Positions 1 to 5,847 of a stretch of DNA of 7,814 nucleotides are shown in pieces. This DNA comes from Clostridiales bacterium UBA1248 (GTDB lineage: Bacteria; Bacillota; Clostridia; Oscillospirales; CAG-272), in NCBI GenBank assembly GCA_002308615.1, contig DBWC01000124.1, positions 1 through 7,814 on the forward strand, given 5' to 3'. The notes beneath the pieces were generated by a model. The model had not been told where the DNA came from. It saw only the letters and a list, made by a program, of their open reading frames with translations, and ran no database searches. How positions within the stretch are numbered: position 1 is the first letter of the stretch; each line of letters opens with the position of its first letter. The translations under genes and the position numbers were made by a program.

Positions 1-44
1 GCTGTTTATTCTTCATATTTTCATACACCCATTTATTATTAACT

Positions 45-71
45 TTCCCGGAAAGCGAAACTTTCCGGGAA
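45..71 (-). terminator. Hairpin terminator after the esterase operon
   Basis: A perfect 11-bp inverted repeat, TTCCCGGAAAG (45-55) and CTTTCCGGGAA (61-71), with a 5-base loop, lies 19 bases beyond the stop of the second esterase gene. The stem is strong and GC-rich. The run of T expected after the stem on the minus strand is weak (AGTTAATAATAAAT), while the plus-strand side is T-rich. It may therefore act in both directions or serve a gene arriving from the left edge. The structure is certain; the termination role is inferred from its position. Confidence 0.72.
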
Positions 72-90
72 TGTTCTTATAATCTATTTT

Positions 91-1809
91 TTATTTTGCC
101 GCTTCAGTAATGTCAAATCCGAACGACGCGCAGGGGACGTTCGAGCTTGAGCAGAGCGTGAGCTTTTCCGGGAACGTCTCGGATATAGACGTGTTGTAGG
201 CAACGTAGGTTATCTTTGACTTTGCCGTTATTTTAAGCTGATCCTTGCCGACTATCTCAACGGATTCGGGCTTTGCAAAACTGTTTTTGCCCTCCGTCTT
301 TACTCTGACTCCCTTTAACGAGACGCCGTTTACAGTCAGTCCGTCGCCTACGTGCGCAAACGTTACCGTGACCGTCATGCCGTCGTCTGATACTTCGTAT
401 GACATGGGAACGGGACCTTCCGTATAGTCAAGCTCGCCTACGCCGTACATATCCGCGAGTATTATTGCGGACATACGCTGCGAGACTTCCCATTTGTTGT
501 ACGGGTGCAGATTGTTTTTGACCGGCTCGCCCGCTCCGTAGGTCTTATCCTTCCACAGATCGGCGGATGTGCAGATGTGGACGTTTTTGCACATGCTCGG
601 TATCGTACCCATGTTAAGTCTTACGTCGGAGAAGTCGAACGCTATGAATATAGGCGGCAGCTCGACCATGTATACGGGATAATCGTGATGTATCTGATCG
701 TGGGCGTTTCTTATATATTCAACAAACGCGGAGAAGCGTTTTGCGTATTCGGTGCTGTTGTTATTGTTGTTTCCGAGGTCGGATTCGCCCTGGTACCAGA
801 TAACGCCCTTTATCGGCATGTTCTGGAAGCCGTACATACCGTGGTTATACATGAACGACGAAACGTGCGCGTTTACGCCGGGGGCGCTGTAAACGCCGTT
901 CTTTTCCGTGCTGACGTTCAGCGCGTCGCGCACCTCGTTCGGTAAAAACGCGTGCAGAGCGCAGCCGTTTCCGTCAAACTCTATCATTCCCATCGGGACC
1001 TTGCGGTCAAGCTTGTTGTACATCATAATAGCGGTGAAATAGCCGACCGCAGAGAAATCCTTCGCGCCTTCCTCGGGCTTCTGCCAGCCGCGTCTGTTGA
1101 CCACGTTTTCGCTCACGGCGTTGGTACCTATCTGTATGCCGGCAAAGTCTCCCGCGTACGTTCTGTTGAGGCGTATCTGCAGATCGTTGCTTATTTCAAC
1201 GTTCTTCGCTTCCTCGCTCGCCTTCGGCTCTTCTAATATATAGGATACGGGATACCAGATGTTCGACTGGCCTATTACCCAGTAAACGTCGCCTACGAGC
1301 ACGTTTTCAAACTTCTTTTCAACTCCCTCCGCGGCGAACACGCGCAGAGTCTGACCCTCCGTGTTCTCGGGCAGCGTGCCGCCTAAGGTTATGAGCCATT
1401 CGCCGTTTTCTATGACGGCGGCGCCGTGCAGTCCTCCGAACTCGGCTTCAACTCTTTTGCCGTTTTCGGATTCGTTCGCCCAGCCCCAGATCCTTATGTA
1501 TTCGTTTCTCTGAATGACCATATCGTCGTCAAACGCGCGCGATACGGTGAAAGCGGCAGCCGGTTCGGCGTTCATCGCTTCAAGATCTTCCGTTACGACC
1601 GGAAGCGTTATTTCCTCAGTCGTTTCTTCTTCAGTCATCACGTCAGTCTCCGTTTCTTCTTCAGTTTCTGTTTCCGTTATTTTTTGTGTTTCGGTTGTTT
1701 GCGCGTTTGTCGCCGGTTCCGTCTCCGTACCGGCGGGCGTGTCCGCACAGCCGGTGATAAAAGCGGCGCACATTACGGCGGTTAGTATTACAGCAAGTAT
1801 TCTTTTCAT
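91..1809 (-). CDS. Sialate O-acetylesterase-like SGNH esterase lipoprotein (copy B)
   Basis: This 572-residue predicted lipoprotein has a signal peptide ending in the lipobox ITGC, with Cys21 the expected lipidated residue. Residues 25-70 form a Thr/Glu-rich tether. Residues about 85-172 form an N-terminal beta domain of the kind found in sialate O-acetylesterases (MVIQRNEYIRIWGWA). The catalytic SGNH/SASA domain follows, with nucleophile Ser182 in GQSN (180-183), WYQGES at 338-343 and His435 in LHPYNK. Residues 465-572 form a C-terminal beta domain ending near VPCASF, as in this family. The likely role is hydrolysis of O-acetyl or similar esters on glycans outside the membrane; the actual substrate cannot be read from the sequence. 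The start is ATG with GGAGAT five bases upstream. It is second in a two-gene operon, 22 bases after its paralog. The Asp expected just before the catalytic His is not seen (Asn432-Asn433). A run of five Asn (347-351) follows the GES block. Confidence 0.85.
   Translation of the reverse strand: MKRILAVILTAVMCAAFITGCADTPAGTETEPATNAQTTETQKITETETEEETETDVMTEEETTEEITLPVVTEDLEAMNAEPAAAFTVSRAFDDDMVIQRNEYIRIWGWANESENGKRVEAEFGGLHGAAVIENGEWLITLGGTLPENTEGQTLRVFAAEGVEKKFENVLVGDVYWVIGQSNIWYPVSYILEEPKASEEAKNVEISNDLQIRLNRTYAGDFAGIQIGTNAVSENVVNRRGWQKPEEGAKDFSAVGYFTAIMMYNKLDRKVPMGMIEFDGNGCALHAFLPNEVRDALNVSTEKNGVYSAPGVNAHVSSFMYNHGMYGFQNMPIKGVIWYQGESDLGNNNNNSTEYAKRFSAFVEYIRNAHDQIHHDYPVYMVELPPIFIAFDFSDVRLNMGTIPSMCKNVHICTSADLWKDKTYGAGEPVKNNLHPYNKWEVSQRMSAIILADMYGVGELDYTEGPVPMSYEVSDDGMTVTVTFAHVGDGLTVNGVSLKGVRVKTEGKNSFAKPESVEIVGKDQLKITAKSKITYVAYNTSISETFPEKLTLCSSSNVPCASFGFDITEAAK
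757..771 (-). repeat. Short trinucleotide repeat encoding five Asn
   Basis: Five Asn codons (AAC/AAT) in a row lie just after the WYQGES block of the second esterase. The paralog has a shorter, interrupted Asn-rich loop at the same place, so the tract marks a variable surface loop near the active site and a possible slippage site. Confidence 0.6.
1621..1665 (-). repeat. Repeated segment in the Thr/Glu linker of copy B
   Basis: The 15-base sequence CGTTTCTTCTTCAGT (plus-strand reading) occurs at 1621-1635 and again at 1651-1665, exactly 30 bases or ten codons apart. It encodes the linker segment TEEET twice. In-frame spacing means that loss or gain of one unit would keep the gene open. This fits a flexible tether whose length can vary between the lipid anchor and the enzyme domain. 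Confidence 0.7.
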
Positions 1810-1814
1810 TTTTT

Positions 1815-1820
1815 ATCTCC
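1815..1820 (-). promoter_or_regulatory. Ribosome binding site of esterase copy B
   Basis: GGAGAT on the minus strand lies five bases before the ATG. The whole intergenic space to the upstream paralog is 22 bases and has no room for a separate promoter, so the gene depends on the transcript of its neighbour. Confidence 0.7.
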
Positions 1821-1831
1821 GTGAATGATTA

Positions 1832-3502
1832 TTATTTGGTCAGATTAAGTCTGAAAGAAGCGCAGGGAACGCCTGAGCTTGAGCAGAGCGTCAACGTCTC
1901 CGGGAAGCTCTCCGATATAGACGAGTTATACATAACGGTCGAAATTTTACCGTTCGCTTTGACCGTCAGCGTGTTTTTGCCCGTTATTTCAACGGACGTC
2001 ATATCGCCGCCCATTATCTTTACGCCTTTGATCTCCTCGCCGTTGTACGTCATAAGACCGTCGCCCACGTGATCGAACGTTACGGTCGCGGTCATGCCGT
2101 CGTCGGACAGTTCGCAGGATACGGGTATCGGACCCTCTTCATAGTCAAGATCGCCTATGCCGTAGTCGTTTGCGAGTATTATTTTAGCCATACGCTCCGA
2201 TACTTCCCATTTGTTGTAGGGATGCAGGTTGTTTTCGTACGTCTTGTCCTTCCAGGTGTCCGCGGAAGAGCAGATGTGAGCGTTTTTGAGCAGCATAGGT
2301 ATCGTGCCCATGTTCATTCTTACGCGCGCATAGTCGAACGCCATATAGATCGGCGGCAGCTCCACTATGTATACGGGATAATCGTGATGTATCTGATCGT
2401 GCTTGTCTCTTAAATACTCTATAAGAGCCGTAAAACGCGTCGCGTACTGAGTGTTGTTCTTGTTGGCAGAACCGCAGTCGGATTCTCCCTGATACCAGAT
2501 TATGCCCTTAATAGGCAGATTCTGGAAGGAATACATCCTGTTGTTATACATAAACGAGGACTCGTGCTGATTTGAGCCGGCGGCGCTGTAAATGCCGTTT
2601 TTGTCGGCTTTGCTGACCTTCAGCGCGTCGCGCACCTCGTTCGGCAAGAAAGCGTGCAGAGCTGCGCCGCCCGCGTCGAATTCTATCATACCGATAGGCA
2701 GACTGCGGTCAAGCGCGTTATACATATTGATCGCGGTAAAGTAGCCGATGGCGGTAAAGGAGCTGGCGCCTCTCGTGGGCTTCTGCCAGCCGCGCGCTCT
2801 GTAAACGTCTTCGGTCAGGTCGTTTGTACCTCTTTTGATCTTGCTGTCGAGATCGTCCATACCGCATTTGTAAAGACGTATCATAAGGTCGTCGGTTATT
2901 TCGACTTTTCTGCCGGGCTCGCTTGCCAGCGGCTCTGATTTTATGGAAGCCACGGGATACGCGATGTTGGACTGACCGACTACCCAGTAAACGTCGCCCA
3001 CGAGCACGTCGTTGAATACCTGCTCAACTCCGTCCGCGGCGAATACGCGCAGAGTCTGTCCCTCTGTATTGGCGGGCAGCTTGTCGCCCAGCGTTATGAG
3101 CCAGTGGCCGTCTTCGATCACGTCCGCGCCGTGCAGTCCGGAAAACTCGGCTTCCACGCGTTTGCCGTTTTCGGACTCGTCAGCCCAGCCCCAGATGCGT
3201 ATATATTCGTCTCTTTGTATTACCATATTGTTGCCGAATACTTTTGATACGGTAAAGGACGAAGCGGGCTCCGCATTCATCGCCTCAAGATCCTCAGTAA
3301 TAACGGGTTCCGTCACTTCCTCTGTCGTTTCCTCCTCCGTTATTTCCTCGGTTTCCGTTTCGGTTTCGGTCTGTATTTCCGTCTCGGTCTGTTCGGTCAC
3401 CTTATCAGTCGTGCTTTCCGTATCCGCCGGAGTGCCGACGCAGCCGGTGAACAACGCCGCGCACGTCGCGGCAATAAGCAAAAGCGCAAATACTTTCTTC
3501 AT
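1832..3502 (-). CDS. Sialate O-acetylesterase-like SGNH esterase lipoprotein (copy A)
   Basis: This 556-residue predicted lipoprotein is closely similar to the gene downstream along its whole length. The signal peptide ends in FTGC with Cys21 as the lipidation site. Residues 27-68 form a Thr/Glu-rich tether. A beta domain spans about 83-168. The SGNH/SASA catalytic domain has Ser178 in GQSN (176-179), WYQGES at 336-341 and His427 in LHPYNK. A C-terminal beta domain ends in VPCASF. By family it should be a surface-anchored carbohydrate esterase, for example removing O-acetyl groups from sialic acids or other glycans; the substrate is not established. It is first in the operon, with ATG preceded by GGAGGT at five bases and a clear promoter upstream. 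As in its paralog, the residues before the catalytic His are Asn-Asn where an Asp is usual. Different linker length and loop residues suggest the two copies may differ in reach or specificity. Confidence 0.86.
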   Translation of the reverse strand: MKKVFALLLIAATCAALFTGCVGTPADTESTTDKVTEQTETEIQTETETETEEITEEETTEEVTEPVITEDLEAMNAEPASSFTVSKVFGNNMVIQRDEYIRIWGWADESENGKRVEAEFSGLHGADVIEDGHWLITLGDKLPANTEGQTLRVFAADGVEQVFNDVLVGDVYWVVGQSNIAYPVASIKSEPLASEPGRKVEITDDLMIRLYKCGMDDLDSKIKRGTNDLTEDVYRARGWQKPTRGASSFTAIGYFTAINMYNALDRSLPIGMIEFDAGGAALHAFLPNEVRDALKVSKADKNGIYSAAGSNQHESSFMYNNRMYSFQNLPIKGIIWYQGESDCGSANKNNTQYATRFTALIEYLRDKHDQIHHDYPVYIVELPPIYMAFDYARVRMNMGTIPMLLKNAHICSSADTWKDKTYENNLHPYNKWEVSERMAKIILANDYGIGDLDYEEGPIPVSCELSDDGMTATVTFDHVGDGLMTYNGEEIKGVKIMGGDMTSVEITGKNTLTVKANGKISTVMYNSSISESFPETLTLCSSSGVPCASFRLNLTK

Positions 3503-3507
3503 TTTTT

Positions 3508-3513
3508 ACCTCC
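3508..3513 (-). promoter_or_regulatory. Ribosome binding site of esterase copy A
   Basis: GGAGGT on the minus strand ends five bases before the ATG at 3502. It is a near-consensus Shine-Dalgarno sequence that fixes this start, and it suggests strong translation of the first gene of the operon. Confidence 0.8.
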
Positions 3514-3533
3514 GGGATCATTATCCGAGAGTT

Positions 3534-3562
3534 ATAATATCACAACAGAGAAAAAAAGTCAA
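3534..3562 (-). promoter_or_regulatory. Sigma-A-type promoter of the esterase operon
   Basis: On the minus strand, -35 TTGACT (3562-3557) and -10 TATTAT (3539-3534) are separated by exactly 17 bases. Each hexamer matches the vegetative consensus at five of six positions. The predicted start of transcription is near 3527, giving a leader of about 25 bases with the ribosome binding site inside it. A second TTGACT lies 16 bases further upstream (3578-3573) but has no matching -10. Confidence 0.75.
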
Positions 3563-3576
3563 CGCTTTTATCAGTC

Positions 3577-3590
3577 AAAATTTAAATTTT
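3577..3590. promoter_or_regulatory. AT-only palindrome between divergent promoters
   Basis: AAAATTTAAATTTT is a perfect 14-base palindrome. It lies 14 bases upstream of the minus-strand -35 and about 40 bases upstream of the plus-strand -10. It could be an UP-type element for RNA polymerase or a site for a dimeric regulator. It could also be chance in AT-rich DNA. The palindrome is seen; the function is a guess. Confidence 0.3.
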
Positions 3591-3609
3591 ATACTTTTCT
3601 ATGCTAAAA

Positions 3610-3638
3610 TTATATGATACACTATAGATTGCTATAAT
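3610..3638 (+). promoter_or_regulatory. Extended -10 promoter of the ApgM-like/lepB operon
   Basis: TGcTATAAT at 3630-3638 is a perfect extended -10 element. The sequence 17 bases upstream (TTATAT, 3610-3615) is a poor -35, which extended -10 promoters tolerate. The predicted transcript starts near 3645, giving a leader of about 24 bases and excluding the TTG at 3642 as a start codon. Confidence 0.65.
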
Positions 3639-3658
3639 AGGTTGACTATACGTATTTT

Positions 3659-3663
3659 AGGAG
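3659..3663 (+). promoter_or_regulatory. Ribosome binding site deciding the start of the ApgM-like gene
   Basis: AGGAG lies five bases before the ATG at 3669. The open frame reaches back to a TTG at 3642, but that codon is next to the promoter and has no Shine-Dalgarno sequence. Starting at 3669 also gives the N-terminus MKYFVLLCDG expected for the family. Confidence 0.85.
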
Positions 3664-3668
3664 TTGTT

Positions 3669-4904
3669 ATGAAATATTTTGTTTTGCTCTGCGACGGCGC
3701 AGCCGACCGCAAAATACAGTCTCTTTCAGACAAGACGCCGCTTGAGGCGGCCTCAAAGCCGACTTTCAATATGCTTTCCTACCGCAGTTTCAACGGAGTC
3801 ATCTCAAATCTTACAAAGAAATATCCGGCGGATCCAAAAGCGATGTATCTTTCCGTTCTCAACTGCTCCCCGGATGAGCAGAGCGCGTTTTCCGCGTTTG
3901 ACGCGGCGGGCGCGGGCATAGAACTTACGGATGAGGATACGGTCTACGCCTGTTCTTTCGTCACGCTCTCCGAGGAGGGCGAGCCGTACGCCGAAAAGAA
4001 GATGGAAGACTGCGCGGCGCCGGCGTCAAAAGAGGAGATAACAAAGCTGGTAAGCGCGCTGAACAAGGGCCTCGGAACAAAAATAAAGAAATTTTACGTG
4101 CTTGACGGATCAGGTTGCCTCATATGGAAAAGAGCGCCCGAGAATACGGAGCTTTACGCCCCGTCCGAAGCTCAGGGAGAAAAGATAGGCGATTTTCTTC
4201 CGGCGGGCGACGGAGCGGCGAAAGTCATGCCGCTGTATGAAAAGAGCTTTGAGATACTGAACGATCATCCGGTCAACGTAAAAAGACGCGAGCGGGGAGA
4301 AAAACCGCTCAACTCCCTGTGGCTGTGGGCGTCGTCCAAAAAACCGGAAATAGAGAATTTCTGCGAGAAATGGAAAGTATCGGCTTCCGTTATCTCGGAT
4401 TCAAAGTTTGTAAAAGTCGTATCTGAACTTTCCGGAATGAAGTTTATAGATTCCGCGGGACTTGACAGCGCGGCTTTGGCGAATACCGCGATAGAGGAGT
4501 TCACTTCCGGCACGGATTACGTGCTCTTACACACGGACGCGGCGGCGAAATGCGCGCTTGCAGGAGACGCGGCAGGCAAAGTAGGTGCGATAGAGGATAC
4601 AGACGCCAACATACTGGCGCCCGTATATGAGTATCTGTGCGGCTGCGGCGACCAGTTCAAGCTGCTCGTAACGACCGGAGCCCCGGCGCTGACGGAGCAG
4701 AAAGCCTACACCGCGGAGGACCGCGCACCGTTCTTTATGTATAATTCACAGCGCACCGAGGTCGGCTACAAACCGTTTTCCGAAAACAACGCCAAAAAGA
4801 GCGGATTCTATCTGCCCGAGGGCTATAAATTCACGTCGTTTATGATCAGATTGCCTGAACCGGATAAAGAGGAGACACAGCAGGAAAATGGACAGCAGCA
4901 ATAA
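3669..4904 (+). CDS. ApgM-family phosphoglycerate mutase-like protein, probable pseudoenzyme
   Basis: This 411-residue protein has the framework of archaeal-type cofactor-independent phosphoglycerate mutase (ApgM, alkaline phosphatase superfamily). Visible blocks are LLCDGAAD (6-13), DKTPLEAA (21-28), AGAGIEL (80-86), DHPVN...RGEKP...LWLW (199-220) and GAIEDTDAN (306-314). Active members use two metals and a Ser nucleophile. Here only Asp9 remains. The GSD serine is Ala54, the PDxxGH pair is Ala293 and Leu297, the DH pair is Gly337-Ala338, and the last His is Tyr347. The substrate Arg of the GRxPLEA block is also absent (around Phe74). Mutase activity is therefore unlikely. The frame is intact with good signals, so it is a maintained protein rather than a decayed gene. 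A polar tail (EETQQENGQQQ) overlaps the start of lepB by 17 bases, so the two are probably translated together. It leads the operon. The present function is unknown; a binding or regulatory role is inference. Confidence 0.85.
   Translation: MKYFVLLCDGAADRKIQSLSDKTPLEAASKPTFNMLSYRSFNGVISNLTKKYPADPKAMYLSVLNCSPDEQSAFSAFDAAGAGIELTDEDTVYACSFVTLSEEGEPYAEKKMEDCAAPASKEEITKLVSALNKGLGTKIKKFYVLDGSGCLIWKRAPENTELYAPSEAQGEKIGDFLPAGDGAAKVMPLYEKSFEILNDHPVNVKRRERGEKPLNSLWLWASSKKPEIENFCEKWKVSASVISDSKFVKVVSELSGMKFIDSAGLDSAALANTAIEEFTSGTDYVLLHTDAAAKCALAGDAAGKVGAIEDTDANILAPVYEYLCGCGDQFKLLVTTGAPALTEQKAYTAEDRAPFFMYNSQRTEVGYKPFSENNAKKSGFYLPEGYKFTSFMIRLPEPDKEETQQENGQQQ
4869..4885 (+). promoter_or_regulatory. Possible ribosome binding sites of lepB
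   Basis: Two partial Shine-Dalgarno sequences precede the ATG at 4888: GAGGAG at 4869-4874, which is rather far (13 bases), and AGGA at 4882-4885, which is too close (2 bases). Neither is ideal, and both lie within the end of the ApgM-like gene. LepB translation is therefore probably coupled to the upstream gene. A later ATG at 4927 has no better site. Confidence 0.45.
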
Positions 4905-5748
4905 CAATAATAATATAGAAGAAGAAATGACCGAACCTGTGCGTGACGAACAGACCGGACCGGCAGACGGTACGGAGCAGACCGATCCGGTAAGCCCCGC
5001 CGAAGAAACCGAGTATACCGAAGAAACGGAATATACCGAGGAAACGGAGTATACCGAGGAAACGGAATATACCGAGGAAACGGAATATACCGGGCAGTCG
5101 GAACAGACGGGGAGCACGCGGTTATTTAAAAGAAAAAAGAAAGAAAAAAAATCCGCGATCCGTGAAGTTTTTGACTGGGTGGAGATAATCGCGCTGTCGC
5201 TCGCTTTCGTTCTGCTTATGTTTTCATACGTGGCAAGACAGGCGCGCGTGGACGGCGGATCGATGAGAGAGACGTTCCATCACGGCGAATCGATAGTCAT
5301 ATCCAACCTGTTCTATACACCCAAGCAGGGCGACGTCATAGTTTTCCAGGTCCCCAACAGCAGACTTACCGACGAGCCGATCATAAAACGCGTCATAGCC
5401 GTGGGAGGTCAGACCGTATATATCGATTTCGAAAACTGGAAGGTGTACGTTTACGACGACGCGTCGCTTACGGTCGAGCAGGTGCTCGCTACCGTGGAGC
5501 CGCTTGACGAGCCTTATATAGAGGCTATGAGACAGTCAAAATACAAGAATTCCACAATGAACGGAAGAAGCACGTATAACGGATACTCGTATCCTTTGAC
5601 GATAGAAGAGGGCAAGCTGTTTTGCATGGGCGACAACAGAAACGGCTCTACCGACTCACGCTGGACGGTCTTAGGTCCCGTGGACGAAAGATACGTTCTG
5701 GGAAAAGTCCTGTTCAGACTGTACCCGCTGACGTTTAATTTTGATTGA
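4888..5748 (+). CDS. lepB: Signal peptidase I with long acidic N-terminal extension
   Basis: This type I signal peptidase cleaves signal peptides from secreted proteins at the outer face of the membrane using a Ser-Lys pair. The nucleophile is Ser125 in VDGGSM (121-126). The general base is Lys167 in IIKRVIAVGG. The conserved GDNRNGSTDSR block spans 248-258. One membrane segment lies at about 99-117, so residues 1-95 should be in the cytosol. That part is unusual: a poly-Asn start, an acidic region with five EETEYT repeats (39-68), then a basic stretch KRKKKEKK (81-88) before the membrane. At 286 residues it is far longer than a typical Gram-positive enzyme of about 180-190. The Pro usual after SMx is Glu128; clostridial enzymes often lack this Pro. 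It overlaps the ApgM-like gene by 17 bases and belongs to the conserved lepB-rbgA-rnhB-yraN cluster. The catalytic assignment is firm; the role of the extension is unknown. Confidence 0.93.
   Translation: MDSSNNNNNIEEEMTEPVRDEQTGPADGTEQTDPVSPAEETEYTEETEYTEETEYTEETEYTEETEYTGQSEQTGSTRLFKRKKKEKKSAIREVFDWVEIIALSLAFVLLMFSYVARQARVDGGSMRETFHHGESIVISNLFYTPKQGDVIVFQVPNSRLTDEPIIKRVIAVGGQTVYIDFENWKVYVYDDASLTVEQVLATVEPLDEPYIEAMRQSKYKNSTMNGRSTYNGYSYPLTIEEGKLFCMGDNRNGSTDSRWTVLGPVDERYVLGKVLFRLYPLTFNFD
5002..5091 (+). repeat. Five 18-bp tandem repeats in lepB (EETEYT x5)
   Basis: Five consecutive 18-base units encode residues 39-68 as identical hexapeptides EETEYT. The units differ only at third codon positions (GAA/GAG, ACC/ACG), and the last two are identical. 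The block is in frame and uninterrupted. Perfect protein repeats with synonymous DNA differences suggest either selection on the peptide or repeat turnover by slippage with later silent changes. Confidence 0.92.
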
Positions 5749-5752
5749 TAAA

Positions 5753-5787
5753 TAATAAAGAATAAAGAAGAAAGAATAAAGAATAAA
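5753..5787 (+). repeat. 7-bp tandem repeat (GAATAAA-like, five units)
   Basis: Between lepB and rbgA, five consecutive heptamers follow the pattern GAATAAA. The first begins with T instead of G, the third reads GAAGAAA, and the others match exactly. The tract is almost pure purine on this strand and begins five bases after the lepB stop. It leads straight into the hairpin at 5790-5809. Its role is unknown; copy number may vary between strains. Confidence 0.75.
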
Positions 5788-5789
5788 AA

Positions 5790-5816
5790 AAGGAAGTTCT
5801 TTCTTCCTTATTTTTT
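5790..5816 (+). terminator. Candidate intrinsic terminator or attenuator between lepB and rbgA
   Basis: AAGGAAG (5790-5796) pairs with CTTCCTT (5803-5809) around a 6-base loop and is followed by ATTTTTT. The stem is short and has only three G-C pairs, but preceding A residues can pair with the T-run and lengthen it. It lies inside a gene cluster normally transcribed together, so partial termination that lowers rbgA-rnhB-yraN relative to lepB is as likely as a full stop. I see no convincing new promoter after it. Confidence 0.55.
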
Positions 5817-5839
5817 AATTGTTAAATCTCAGCTTTTTT

Positions 5840-5847
5840 AAGGAGGT
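5840..5847 (+). promoter_or_regulatory. Strong ribosome binding site deciding the rbgA start
   Basis: AAGGAGGT is a consensus Shine-Dalgarno sequence four bases before GTG at 5852. The frame is open back to a TTG at 5819, but that would place this site inside the coding region. The GTG start gives the N-terminus PTDTIQWFPGHMAK, matching known RbgA proteins. Confidence 0.88.

Noticed and set aside
1..42. End of a plus-strand gene (stop at 40-42) or start of a minus-strand gene (ATG at 16-14) at the left edge
   Set aside because: Only about 14 codons or fewer are visible, with no recognisable motif and no clear ribosome binding site, so neither can be supported.
505..1785. Long open frames on the plus strand opposite esterase copy B
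   Set aside because: They lie wholly within a well-supported gene on the other strand, show no recognisable domains, and lack ribosome binding sites. They are by-products of codon use in the real gene.
3012..3617. Open frame on the plus strand with Ser/Val-rich repeats, running into the divergent promoter region
   Set aside because: The Ser/Val repeats are the complementary reading of the Thr/Glu linker, and the end of the frame passes through promoter sequence. No start signals support it.
3642..3647. TTGACT as a plus-strand -35 element
   Set aside because: A -10 element 17 bases downstream would fall on the start codon of the gene, and no match is found there. The extended -10 just upstream explains transcription better.
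3642..3668. TTG start extending the ApgM-like protein by nine residues
   Set aside because: It is at or before the predicted start of transcription and lacks a ribosome binding site, whereas ATG at 3669 has AGGAG at the right distance.
5002..5091. Possible CRISPR array
   Set aside because: The 18-bp units are directly adjacent with no spacers, are in frame, and encode a perfect peptide repeat.
4746..5117. Minus-strand open frame with repeated SSVYSV segments
   Set aside because: It is the complementary reading of the EETEYT repeat and the end of the ApgM-like gene. It has no independent support.
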